Source of the DNA: DASXRU01 sp036506395
GTDB taxonomy: Bacteria; Acidobacteriota; Blastocatellia; Pyrinomonadales; Pyrinomonadaceae
Reading direction: 5' to 3'
DNA length: 5,090 nt
Assembly (NCBI GenBank): GCA_036506395.1
Contig: DASXRU010000071.1
Location: 1 to 5,090, forward strand
The notes beneath the pieces are model-generated. The model was not told the origin of the DNA. It saw nothing but the letters and a program-made list of their open reading frames with translations, and ran no database searches. Positions within the stretch are counted from its first letter, which is position 1, and each line of letters starts with the position of its first letter. Position numbers and translations under genes: made by a program. Below are positions 1-4,775 of this stretch, piece after piece.

Positions 1-32
1 ACACTCATGTTGGGTCTAAGTGTGTGCTATCG

Positions 33-62
33 GGTACCCACCTGCTACCGCATGGTGGTACT
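33..62. repeat. Short intergenic hairpin, REP-like single unit
   Basis: Positions 35-42 (TACCCACC) pair with 54-60 (GGTGGTA) with one bulged C. Inside them TGC (43-45) pairs with GCA (50-52) around a TACC loop, and G34-C61 and G33-T62 can extend the outer stem. The element lies in non-coding DNA downstream of the NfeD gene. Pairing was read directly; calling it a repeat-family member is inference from its resemblance in style to the other intergenic hairpins in the window. No gene was found in 1-171. Confidence 0.4.
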
Positions 63-128
63 GACCTCATGGGACCGCTCGTTGTACTAAGGGCAAGCAT
101 TGGCAATCCCGCGCGATCAATGAGAAAC

Positions 129-149
129 GACAAATGACAAATGGAAAAT
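129..149. repeat. Three-unit 7-bp tandem repeat
   Basis: GACAAAT occurs at 129-135 and 136-142 and is followed by a degenerate copy, GGAAAAT, at 143-149. The array begins 23 bp beyond the NfeD stop codon in non-coding, A-rich DNA. Short heptamer arrays of this kind are common slippage-prone sequence. No function can be assigned. Confidence 0.5.
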
Positions 150-171
150 TCATTCTTGATTCTTCCTACCG

Positions 172-669
172 TTACTCTTTGCCGCTCGTAAGCGACCCAG
201 CACGCCAGTCGGGACCCGCGCCGACTCGCCGCACATAAATAGACGCGCCCTGAACACTTTCAACCTGCACCCGCTCCCCCGCCTCCAAAGGCTCTTCACC
301 GACAGCCGGATATGCCGTCCAGGTTGAACCAAAGACTTTCACCGCGCCTTCGTTCATCGAGCCCTTGCTTGACGAGACAACGGTGCCAATTTTTCCTGGC
401 AATGCATCAACCCCGCTGCGTAGCGAGTCACCGGTCTTTTCTTTCGAAAAGTAATTAACGAAGATTGTTCGCGAGGCCGCAGTTAGACTTACCGAGACGC
501 CGGCAAAGATTAAGAACTGCAAGGCGAGACTATCGATACCTACCAGACCGGCCAGGGCGGCAGCGAGCGCGCCGATGCCGAACCAGAGCAGCACAAAGCC
601 GGTGGTAAAGACTTCGGCCACGATCAATATGGCGCCCAGGATGACCCAAAGAATCCAGAGGTGTTCCAT
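172..669 (-). CDS. nfeD: NfeD-family membrane protein, short form
   Basis: This 165-residue protein has the layout of a short NfeD. Hydrophobic helices lie at about 5-23, 25-45 and 48-70, followed by a charged linker (about 75-88) and a C-terminal OB-fold domain at about 88-150. The OB-fold is recognised from LPGKIGTVVS (90-99), the VKVFGSTWTAYP stretch (110-121) and GERVQVESV (131-139). The N-terminal ClpP-like protease domain of long NfeD proteins is absent. Short NfeD proteins usually act with a stomatin/SPFH protein in membrane-domain organisation, but no stomatin gene is visible here. The start lies 12 bp beyond the proline dehydrogenase stop on the same strand, so co-transcription is likely. 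A GGA touches the ATG and AGGA lies 16 nt upstream, so ribosome binding is weak or coupled to translation of the upstream gene. The family call is firm; the physiological role is not. Confidence 0.88.
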   Translation of the reverse strand: MEHLWILWVILGAILIVAEVFTTGFVLLWFGIGALAAALAGLVGIDSLALQFLIFAGVSVSLTAASRTIFVNYFSKEKTGDSLRSGVDALPGKIGTVVSSSKGSMNEGAVKVFGSTWTAYPAVGEEPLEAGERVQVESVQGASIYVRRVGAGPDWRAGSLTSGKE

Positions 670-681
670 TCCGGTTTCGAA

Positions 682-1602
682 CTATCCTTTGAAGAGGTTC
701 TTCATCACAAACCAGATATTTGCCGGCCGCTCCGCCAGCCTTCGCATGAAATAAGGATACCAGTGTTTTCCGTAAGGCACATACACTCTGACGTTGTAGC
801 CTTCGCGCGCCAGTTTCTCCTGTAGATCGCGGCGTATGCCGTACAACATCTGAAATTCAAAAGCGTCTTTACCAATCTTCTCGCGGTTGGCGTAGTCGAT
901 AGTCGCTTCAATCATCTTCGGGTCATGCGTGGCGATGCCATGATAAATCCCACTCGATAACAACAACTGCATGACACGGACATAGTTTTCATCAACGTCC
1001 TTCTTATCGGGAAAGGCAACGTCGGGGCCTTCTTTGTAGGCGCCTTTGCAAATGCGGATGCGCGCGGGAATCTCGAGCATTTCTCGCGCATCGTCCATGC
1101 TGCGCCGCAAGTAGGATTGCAAAACGATGCCCACATCGTTCAAGCCGAATTCAGCGCGTAGACGTTTGAAGATGTCGATCGTAGCCTGTGTTACCTCGGA
1201 CCCCTCCATATCAACGCGCACAAAATTGCCTCGTGAAGCTGCATCCGCCACGATGGTTCGGGCGTTTTTGTAAGCGAGCTCCGGATCGATTTGCAGGCCA
1301 AACTGGCTGAGTTTGATGGAAACGTTGGAGTTTATTCCCGTCTCTTCTATCCGCGAAAGCACGGTCAGGTATTCGCGCGTCTCGGCGGTCGCTTCCCTCT
1401 CCTCGCTGACTGACTCGTTCAGATGATCGAAGGAAGCTGAGCAACCGCGCTCATTTATCTGGCGGATGGCGGCAATCGCTTCTTCGATGTCTTCACCGGC
1501 GACAAAACGGGTGGTGAGTTTTTTGAAGGGAGCGAACCGCGCGGCGAAGTCTTTAAGTCCCTCCTGTTGCGACAGGTAGAGCAGTGCGCTTCTGGTTATC
1601 AT
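682..1602 (-). CDS. Proline dehydrogenase, monofunctional (FAD-dependent)
   Basis: The 306-residue product matches the length and motif order of monofunctional bacterial PRODH, which oxidises L-proline to pyrroline-5-carboxylate using FAD and passes electrons to the membrane quinone pool. Visible motifs are SIKLSQFG (95-102, conserved Lys97), VRVDMEGS (128-135, Asp131), GIVLQSYLRR (158-167), RICKGAYKE (183-191), ATHD (224-227), FEFQMLYG (248-255) and VRVYVPYG (271-278). Near the C-terminus WYPYFMRRLAERPAN (281-295) carries the Arg287-Arg288 pair expected to bind the proline carboxylate. All key residues appear present, so the enzyme should be active. There is no fused P5C dehydrogenase domain as in long PutA, and no separate P5C dehydrogenase gene in the window. 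The ATG at 1602 sits just inside the intergenic repeat module (1618-1640), with only a weak GCGGA-like Shine-Dalgarno. It is the first gene of a probable two-gene unit with nfeD. Confidence 0.95.
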   Translation of the reverse strand: MITRSALLYLSQQEGLKDFAARFAPFKKLTTRFVAGEDIEEAIAAIRQINERGCSASFDHLNESVSEEREATAETREYLTVLSRIEETGINSNVSIKLSQFGLQIDPELAYKNARTIVADAASRGNFVRVDMEGSEVTQATIDIFKRLRAEFGLNDVGIVLQSYLRRSMDDAREMLEIPARIRICKGAYKEGPDVAFPDKKDVDENYVRVMQLLLSSGIYHGIATHDPKMIEATIDYANREKIGKDAFEFQMLYGIRRDLQEKLAREGYNVRVYVPYGKHWYPYFMRRLAERPANIWFVMKNLFKG

Positions 1603-1617
1603 CGTGTATCCGCTTTT

Positions 1618-1669
1618 GTAACGCTAACTGTCAGTTTGCGGAACCGCATGCTTCAGGGGCAGTAGCCCG
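1618..1669 (+). repeat. Composite repeat module, copy 1
   Basis: A 23-bp block (1618-1640) containing AACTGTCAGTT matches 2258-2280 with three substitutions. In both places it is followed downstream by GGGCARTAGCCCG (here 1657-1669). The gap between the two blocks is 10 bp shorter here than in copy 2. Both copies have the same orientation and flank the small membrane-protein gene. This copy lies immediately upstream of the proline dehydrogenase start and overlaps the left arm of the large inverted repeat. The match is seen directly; membership of a genome-wide family is inferred. Confidence 0.6.
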
Positions 1670-1761
1670 ACCGTCAGGGAGGGCGTCGCAAGTCGCATCA
1701 TCATCAAGGGTCGACCGACTCGGATGTTAACGCCCTCCCTGACGGTCGGGCTACCGCCCCT
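1655..1761. repeat. Inverted-repeat doublet A (REPIN-like)
   Basis: The left arm 1655-1686 and right arm 1730-1761 are inverse complements over 32 bp, with one mismatch (1661 against 1755). They enclose a 43-bp spacer. Each arm also holds a small hairpin, GGGC-AGTA-GCCC at 1657-1668 and GGGC-TACC-GCCC at 1748-1759. The element sits between divergent gene starts, so it cannot serve as the terminator of either gene. The architecture matches that described for REP doublets; no transposase accompanies it. Confidence 0.85.
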
Positions 1762-1775
1762 GCTGGCCGGCCAGC
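1762..1775. promoter_or_regulatory. Perfect 14-bp palindrome
   Basis: GCTGGCCGGCCAGC is its own inverse complement and directly abuts the right arm of doublet A. It lies in the divergent intergenic region, where a dimeric regulator could bind. It could equally be the decayed end of the repeat. The symmetry is certain and the regulatory role is speculative. Confidence 0.25.
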
Positions 1776-1813
1776 CTGCGTCAAAACACCTCCCGCCGCG
1801 CATCGCCAGTTGC

Positions 1814-1841
1814 TTGCCAGTTTTGGCCGCTGTGGTATCCT
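1814..1841 (+). promoter_or_regulatory. Candidate sigma-70 promoter for the small membrane-protein gene
   Basis: TTGCCA (1814-1819, five of six consensus bases) and TATCCT (1836-1841, four of six) are separated by 16 bp. Transcription would start near 1848 and give a leader of about 80 nt that contains the stem-loop at 1893-1917. This was identified by eye only, and in GC-rich DNA such matches can arise by chance. Confidence 0.33.
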
Positions 1842-1892
1842 TGCGCTTCATTGCCCGTGGCCTTGCGGCGAGCACAAACTTAACCAAGAAAA

Positions 1893-1917
1893 CTTCGATA
1901 AAGCTTCTTTGCCGAAG
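1893..1917 (+). other. Stem-loop in the leader of the small membrane-protein gene
   Basis: CTTCG (1893-1897) pairs with CGAAG (1913-1917). After a 2x2 internal loop, AAAG (1900-1903) pairs with CTTT (1907-1910) around a 3-nt loop. The structure ends 3 nt before the GGA that may serve as the ribosome binding site and 11 nt before the ATG. It has no T-run, so it is not a standard terminator. A role in mRNA stability or translation is possible but not shown. Confidence 0.35.
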
Positions 1918-1928
1918 CCCGGAAACTA

Positions 1929-2261
1929 ATGCGCTGGAAGCTGCTAATCCTTACGTCGCTCGTGGCCGCGATTACCGGCGTCGGCCTTGCGCTCGTAGTA
2001 ATACTCGGCTTTTACGGCTCGCTGAAAAGCCTTTTAACTCACGAGCTTTCTCTGACGCTCACTTTCGCCATCCCGCTTGCTACGACTGCATTTGCCGGCT
2101 TCTTTACCTATCGCCATACGGCGCGGCGACGAAAACTTCAGACCGTCCTCGTCGTCGTGCTGACCCTGTTATTGACCCTCGCCGGGTTCGCGTTCGGTTC
2201 CAGGTTGACGCCCAGGCTCAACCCGCCAGGGATGCCCGCGCCGCGCGGGATTGTGCTGTAA
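1929..2261 (+). CDS. Small three-helix membrane protein, function unknown
   Basis: I do not recognise this 110-residue protein. It has three hydrophobic segments, at about 5-28, 40-61 and 70-90. A strongly basic stretch, RHTARRRK (62-69), sits between helices 2 and 3. The basic N-terminus and this loop predict an inside N-terminus, an inside 62-69 loop and an outside Pro-rich C-terminal tail (95-105). It has no catalytic motif, Cys pair or signal-peptidase site that I can see. The start ATG has GGA at 1921-1923, five bases upstream. It stands alone, divergent from proline dehydrogenase and convergent with the HD hydrolase, and its stop codon overlaps copy 2 of the composite repeat. The clean membrane pattern and upstream GGA support a real gene rather than a chance frame, but no function is assigned. 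Confidence 0.7.
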   Translation: MRWKLLILTSLVAAITGVGLALVVILGFYGSLKSLLTHELSLTLTFAIPLATTAFAGFFTYRHTARRRKLQTVLVVVLTLLLTLAGFAFGSRLTPRLNPPGMPAPRGIVL

Positions 2262-2319
2262 CGCAAACTGTTAGTTTCCGCGCGCCCGCCTCTATCGAAA
2301 TCCGGCGGGCAATAGCCCG
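2258..2319 (+). repeat. Composite repeat module, copy 2
   Basis: The 23-bp block at 2258-2280 matches 1618-1640 with three substitutions and contains AAACTGTTAGTTT. GGGCAATAGCCCG follows at 2307-2319, matching 1657-1669 with one substitution. The block begins inside the last codons of the small membrane-protein gene: the TAA stop is part of the repeat. The two blocks are exactly 640 bp apart in the same orientation. Confidence 0.6.
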
Positions 2320-2342
2320 CTGCTAAACATCACGGGCTTTTT
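2303..2342 (+). terminator. Possible terminator with two competing hairpins
   Basis: CGGCGGGC (2303-2310) pairs with GCCCGCTG (2315-2322) in an 8-bp stem with one G-T pair and an AATA loop. Alternatively GCCCG (2315-2319) pairs with CGGGC (2333-2337), directly followed by TTTTT (2338-2342), which is the shape of an intrinsic terminator. The two hairpins share GCCCG and exclude each other. The site lies 42 bp after the stop of the small membrane-protein gene, as expected for a terminator on the plus strand. The 5-bp stem with its 13-nt loop is weak. The T-run lies inside the 3' end of the convergent HD gene. Confidence 0.35.
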
Positions 2343-2905
2343 CCCAAACCGATTTCTGTCTGCACCGGCCGCAACGCGTCGATCACAAAGCGTATGTGCT
2401 CGTCCAGGTCCACGCCCAGCTCTTCCACTCCCTGACGAATGTCATCGCGATTCACGGTCCGTGCGAACGCCTTGTCCTTCAACTTCTTTTTGACTGATGA
2501 AACCTCGAGATCATCCAGACTGCGGGAAGGACGCACCAGGGCGCAGGCTACCAGAAAGCCGCACAACTCATCGGTGGCAAACAGCGCCCGCGCCATGGGC
2601 GTATCGCGCGGTACGCCGGTGTACGTAGCATGGCCCATAATGGCCCTGATGAAATGATCGGGATACCCGCGCCCGCAAAGGATGTTGGCTCCGGTGAAGG
2701 GATGCTGATCGGCGGTGGGGAACATTTCGTAATCGAAATCATGCAACATCCCAACCAGGCCCCATTCGTCCGCGTCGGCGTCGGGACCGCCGTAACGCGG
2801 CGCACACGCGCGCATGGCGGCCTCAACAGCCAGGGCATGCTTTCGCAAGCTGTCACCCTTGGTGTACTCGCAGAGCAGTTCCCAGGCGTCTTTGCGATCC
2901 GGCAT
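2330..2905 (-). CDS. HD-superfamily hydrolase (predicted phosphohydrolase)
   Basis: This 191-residue protein shows the HD metal-site pattern: His23 in LRKHALAVE (20-28), the His55-Asp56 pair in MLHDFDYE (53-60), and a later Asp112 in FATDEL (109-114). Extra histidines at 68 and 92 (GHATYTG, 91-97) may also sit at the active site. Size and motif order fit the small stand-alone predicted HD hydrolases (COG2316-like), whose substrate is generally unknown. Members of the fold cleave phosphomonoester or phosphodiester bonds with divalent metals. An in-frame TGA (2912-2914) lies 6 bp before the ATG, so the gene cannot extend further upstream. No good Shine-Dalgarno precedes it. It is a stand-alone gene, 301 bp downstream of the VWA gene on the same strand with a large inverted repeat between them, so it is probably transcribed separately. 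The fold call is strong; the substrate is unknown. Confidence 0.85.
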   Translation of the reverse strand: MPDRKDAWELLCEYTKGDSLRKHALAVEAAMRACAPRYGGPDADADEWGLVGMLHDFDYEMFPTADQHPFTGANILCGRGYPDHFIRAIMGHATYTGVPRDTPMARALFATDELCGFLVACALVRPSRSLDDLEVSSVKKKLKDKAFARTVNRDDIRQGVEELGVDLDEHIRFVIDALRPVQTEIGLGKSP

Positions 2906-3206
2906 TGGCGTTCAATAATCGTCTGAACTCTGAAAAGGTATTTGAAGGCTAGAAAACTAACACGGCAGAAGAATGGCGGACAAGCCAAGGAGGGGCTACC
3001 AACTGCGGTTGAGAAAGTCACTCAACGTATCACTGGGAGCGCGGGCGCCCTCGCCCGCACCGCGCCTTAAGGCGCGAAATTTTCTGGAAGTATTAAGTAA
3101 TGTTCTTCGCGCTGCGCGCTCATTGCGGGCGAGGGCGCCCGCGCTCCCAGTGAAAAGTCGCTCGGAAGGTCCAAACTGATCCACTGCCTTAAGAGGGCGT
3201 ATCCAC
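2906..3206. other. 301-bp intergenic region without a gene
   Basis: This gap between the VWA gene and the HD gene (both minus) holds inverted-repeat doublet B at 3031-3152. It also has a small hairpin at 3008-3026, GTTGAG-7 nt-CTCAAC. I see no convincing promoter for the HD gene and no T-run terminator for the VWA gene. Open frames here are translations of the GC-rich repeat arms and do not look like protein. Confidence 0.7.
3031..3152. repeat. Inverted-repeat doublet B (REPIN-like)
   Basis: The left arm 3031-3059 and right arm 3124-3152 are perfect inverse complements over 29 bp, around a 64-bp spacer. Each arm folds on its own: in the left arm GCGGGCG (3041-3047) pairs with CGCCCGC (3052-3058) around a CCCT loop. 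The spacer opens with a perfect 16-bp palindrome, CGCGCCTTAAGGCGCG (3061-3076), and ends with a GC-rich stretch (3107-3120). Perfect arms suggest a recent insertion or selection for pairing. It could block RNA polymerase or stabilise mRNA ends, but there is no T-run on either side. Confidence 0.88.
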
Positions 3207-4535
3207 TTAGTTCCCGCTCGGTGCCCGGTAACCGGGTTTGGCGCGAATGGCAACCTCTTTACGCGTAGTCTTCACCTGAATCTTGCGATAGCTACCATCA
3301 TGAGCCGTTTTTGCCGGATAGTATCCAAGCGAATACTGCGTGCGCAATTCAGCGGCAATATTCTTGAAAACTTCCGGAAGCGAACTAACTGTGTCGGCAC
3401 GGGCGATTCGTCCCCCAGACCTGGTCGCCAACTCCATCAGATAGCTGTCCGCCATAAGATAAAGCTGATCCAGCATGTGCGTGATGGAGTCGTCGGTACG
3501 TCTCTTACTTTTTGTTGTTGGTCCCGGATCTCCCGGGAAATTAGGATCTGACGGGGCCCGATCACGCACGTCAGGCAAACGATCGCTGCCAGGCCGCCCG
3601 CTGCCGGGATCAACATCCGCGGGCCGACCTTTGCTGAAGATTACCGAGGGTGGTGGCAATCGTGAAAGGTCGCCAGGGCTTCCTGAGCCGCTCGGACGAC
3701 CGGGGATTGGCAATGGATCCTCACTGGGGAAAGTCGGAGGCGTTGTTCCCCCTGGCTTCGAGCGAATGACATCGCTGGTGGGCAGCTCAGGGCCTTCGGC
3801 TTGTTGTCTGGCAAGTCGCTCCGTCTCCGGGCGAGTGTCGTAGCGAATTGGATAAACGATAATTCCTGATTCCTCGAGCGCCCGCAATGCGTCGTCGAAA
3901 CTGGCGCGATCGCTGTGCCAATCGACACCATCACTGAAAAGCACAATCGCCTTTCTGCCGTTGACCGGGTACAGAGCAGCAAGCGCCATCTGCATCGCAT
4001 CGTAGAGCTTTGTGTTCATGCCGGGCCGAGTTCGCCTGATCGCCGCGCTCAACAACGATTTGTCACTACTAAATTCGTTAAGATCGCGGACCTGATCATC
4101 AAAAGAGATTACCTTCACCCGATCCCCGCCCTGTAACTGTTCGACGAACGCAATGGCCGCATTCTGAATCTCTCTCAACTTTTCCTGCGTGCTGGCGCTG
4201 GTATCTAGCATCAAGACAACATGAAATGGCGCGTTCACGGTGGCGAAAAACGCGATCTCCTGCTGGAGGCCATCTTCGAATACCGAGAAGTCTTCTTTGC
4301 GGAGATCGGGAACATACATTCCGCTCCTCGTACTGGCTATGACGGGAATGCTGACCAGATTCGTATCGATCTTAATAGGATCGCTATCTTGTTCCTGGGG
4401 AGGATTGGCTTGTTCGGCAGGAATAGTCTTGTTCGCGGGCGTTGGTGGCTGCCGAGTACGGGACGACTGGGCCTGAATTCCCAGGGCGGACCCGAGCAAA
4501 ACAACCGCGGTTGCCGCCATGACTGGAAAGCGCAT
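3207..4535 (-). CDS. Secreted VWA protein with 'VWFA-related Acidobacterial domain'
   Basis: The 442-residue protein starts with a signal peptide (about 1-22, cleavage after IQA). An N-terminal beta-rich region at about 54-98 (KEDFSVFEDG at 80-89) precedes a VWA domain at about 104-232. The VWA domain has an intact MIDAS metal site: DTSAS (111-115), Thr175 in GMNTKLYDAM, and Asp202 in LFSDGVD. A roughly 115-residue linker rich in Pro, Gly, Asp and Ser (233-349) follows, then a C-terminal region (350-438) with ATRSGGRIA (370-378), LRTQYSLGYYP (397-407) and AKPGYRAP (432-439). This order is typical of acidobacterial VWA proteins (TIGR03436 type), which are abundant in that phylum and of unknown function, presumably metal-dependent binding of a partner outside the cytoplasm. 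No LPXTG or C-terminal anchor helix is seen. A strong AAGGAG 9 nt upstream fixes the start. Confidence 0.92.
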   Translation of the reverse strand: MRFPVMAATAVVLLGSALGIQAQSSRTRQPPTPANKTIPAEQANPPQEQDSDPIKIDTNLVSIPVIASTRSGMYVPDLRKEDFSVFEDGLQQEIAFFATVNAPFHVVLMLDTSASTQEKLREIQNAAIAFVEQLQGGDRVKVISFDDQVRDLNEFSSDKSLLSAAIRRTRPGMNTKLYDAMQMALAALYPVNGRKAIVLFSDGVDWHSDRASFDDALRALEESGIIVYPIRYDTRPETERLARQQAEGPELPTSDVIRSKPGGTTPPTFPSEDPLPIPGRPSGSGSPGDLSRLPPPSVIFSKGRPADVDPGSGRPGSDRLPDVRDRAPSDPNFPGDPGPTTKSKRRTDDSITHMLDQLYLMADSYLMELATRSGGRIARADTVSSLPEVFKNIAAELRTQYSLGYYPAKTAHDGSYRKIQVKTTRKEVAIRAKPGYRAPSGN

Positions 4536-4544
4536 CTCTTATTA

Positions 4545-4550
4545 CTCCTT
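4545..4550 (-). promoter_or_regulatory. Strong ribosome binding site of the VWA gene
   Basis: AAGGAG lies 9 nt before the ATG at 4535, and is the best Shine-Dalgarno in the window. It decides the start, which in turn places a complete signal peptide at the N-terminus. The other genes here have weak or no such motif, so this gene may be translated more efficiently. Confidence 0.8.
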
Positions 4551-4565
4551 TTTGCAGACAAGGCA

Positions 4566-4594
4566 AAGATAACCCTGAACCGTTAGTTACACAA
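4566..4594 (-). promoter_or_regulatory. Candidate sigma-70 promoter for the VWA gene
   Basis: On the minus strand TTGTGT (4589-4594) and TATCTT (4566-4571) are separated by 17 bp. Transcription would start near 4559 and give a leader of about 24 nt that includes the ribosome binding site. The spacing is ideal; the hexamers match consensus in three and four of six positions. Found by eye. Confidence 0.35.
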
Positions 4595-4612
4595 ATAGCG
4601 CGTCAGGTGTTT

Positions 4613-4673
4613 AGAGTACCGACTTTAGCCGGGTTCTTCGGACCGCCAAAAACCCGACTGAAGTCGGTACTCT
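4613..4673. repeat. Inverted-repeat doublet C (REPIN-like)
   Basis: Positions 4613-4635 pair with 4651-4673 over 23 bp, with one G-T pair (4626/4660) and one mismatch (4629/4657), around a 15-nt loop. The right arm contains CCGACTGAAGTCGG (4654-4667), itself near-palindromic. The element lies between the starts of two divergent genes, 19 bp upstream of the candidate -35 of the VWA promoter, so it is not a terminator for either. Its sequence is unrelated to doublets A and B but its design is the same. Confidence 0.85.
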
Positions 4674-4716
4674 GAACGCCTCTTTTCCAAATTAAGACAT
4701 TAAGCGATGCTGGAGC

Positions 4717-4745
4717 TTGCTCGCTAGTTGGCCTTACCTTAGAAT
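4717..4745 (+). promoter_or_regulatory. Candidate sigma-70 promoter for the CcsA-like gene
   Basis: TTGCTC (4717-4722) and TAGAAT (4740-4745, five of six consensus bases) are separated by 17 bp. Transcription would begin near 4752, about 24 nt before the ATG. Together with the VWA promoter on the other strand this forms a divergent pair around doublet C. Found by eye. Confidence 0.42.
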
Positions 4746-4775
4746 GCATTTCGTTCCTACTCTGTTGTCTGCGGC

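Noticed and set aside
1655..1761. Doublet A as a transcription terminator
   Set aside because: It lies between two divergent gene starts and has no T-run on either side.
1724..2326. 200-residue plus-strand open frame overlapping the small membrane-protein gene
   Set aside because: It begins inside doublet A, has no ribosome binding site, is rich in Arg, Ala and Pro, and covers the convincing 1929-2261 frame. It is a GC-rich shadow.
2548..3021. 157-residue minus-strand frame overlapping the HD hydrolase
   Set aside because: The HD motifs lie in the other frame. This one is Pro/Arg/Cys-rich and patternless.
3031..3152. Doublet B as a classic intrinsic terminator for the VWA gene
   Set aside because: The stem is long, but no T-run follows it in the minus direction and the spacer is 64 bp. 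It may still slow polymerase.
2996..3253. 85-residue minus-strand open frame across doublet B
   Set aside because: Most of its sequence is the translated repeat arms, and it overlaps the VWA gene end. There is no protein-like pattern.
3475..3843. 122-residue plus-strand frame opposite the VWA linker
   Set aside because: It is antisense to low-complexity Pro/Gly codons, which naturally open the opposite frame.
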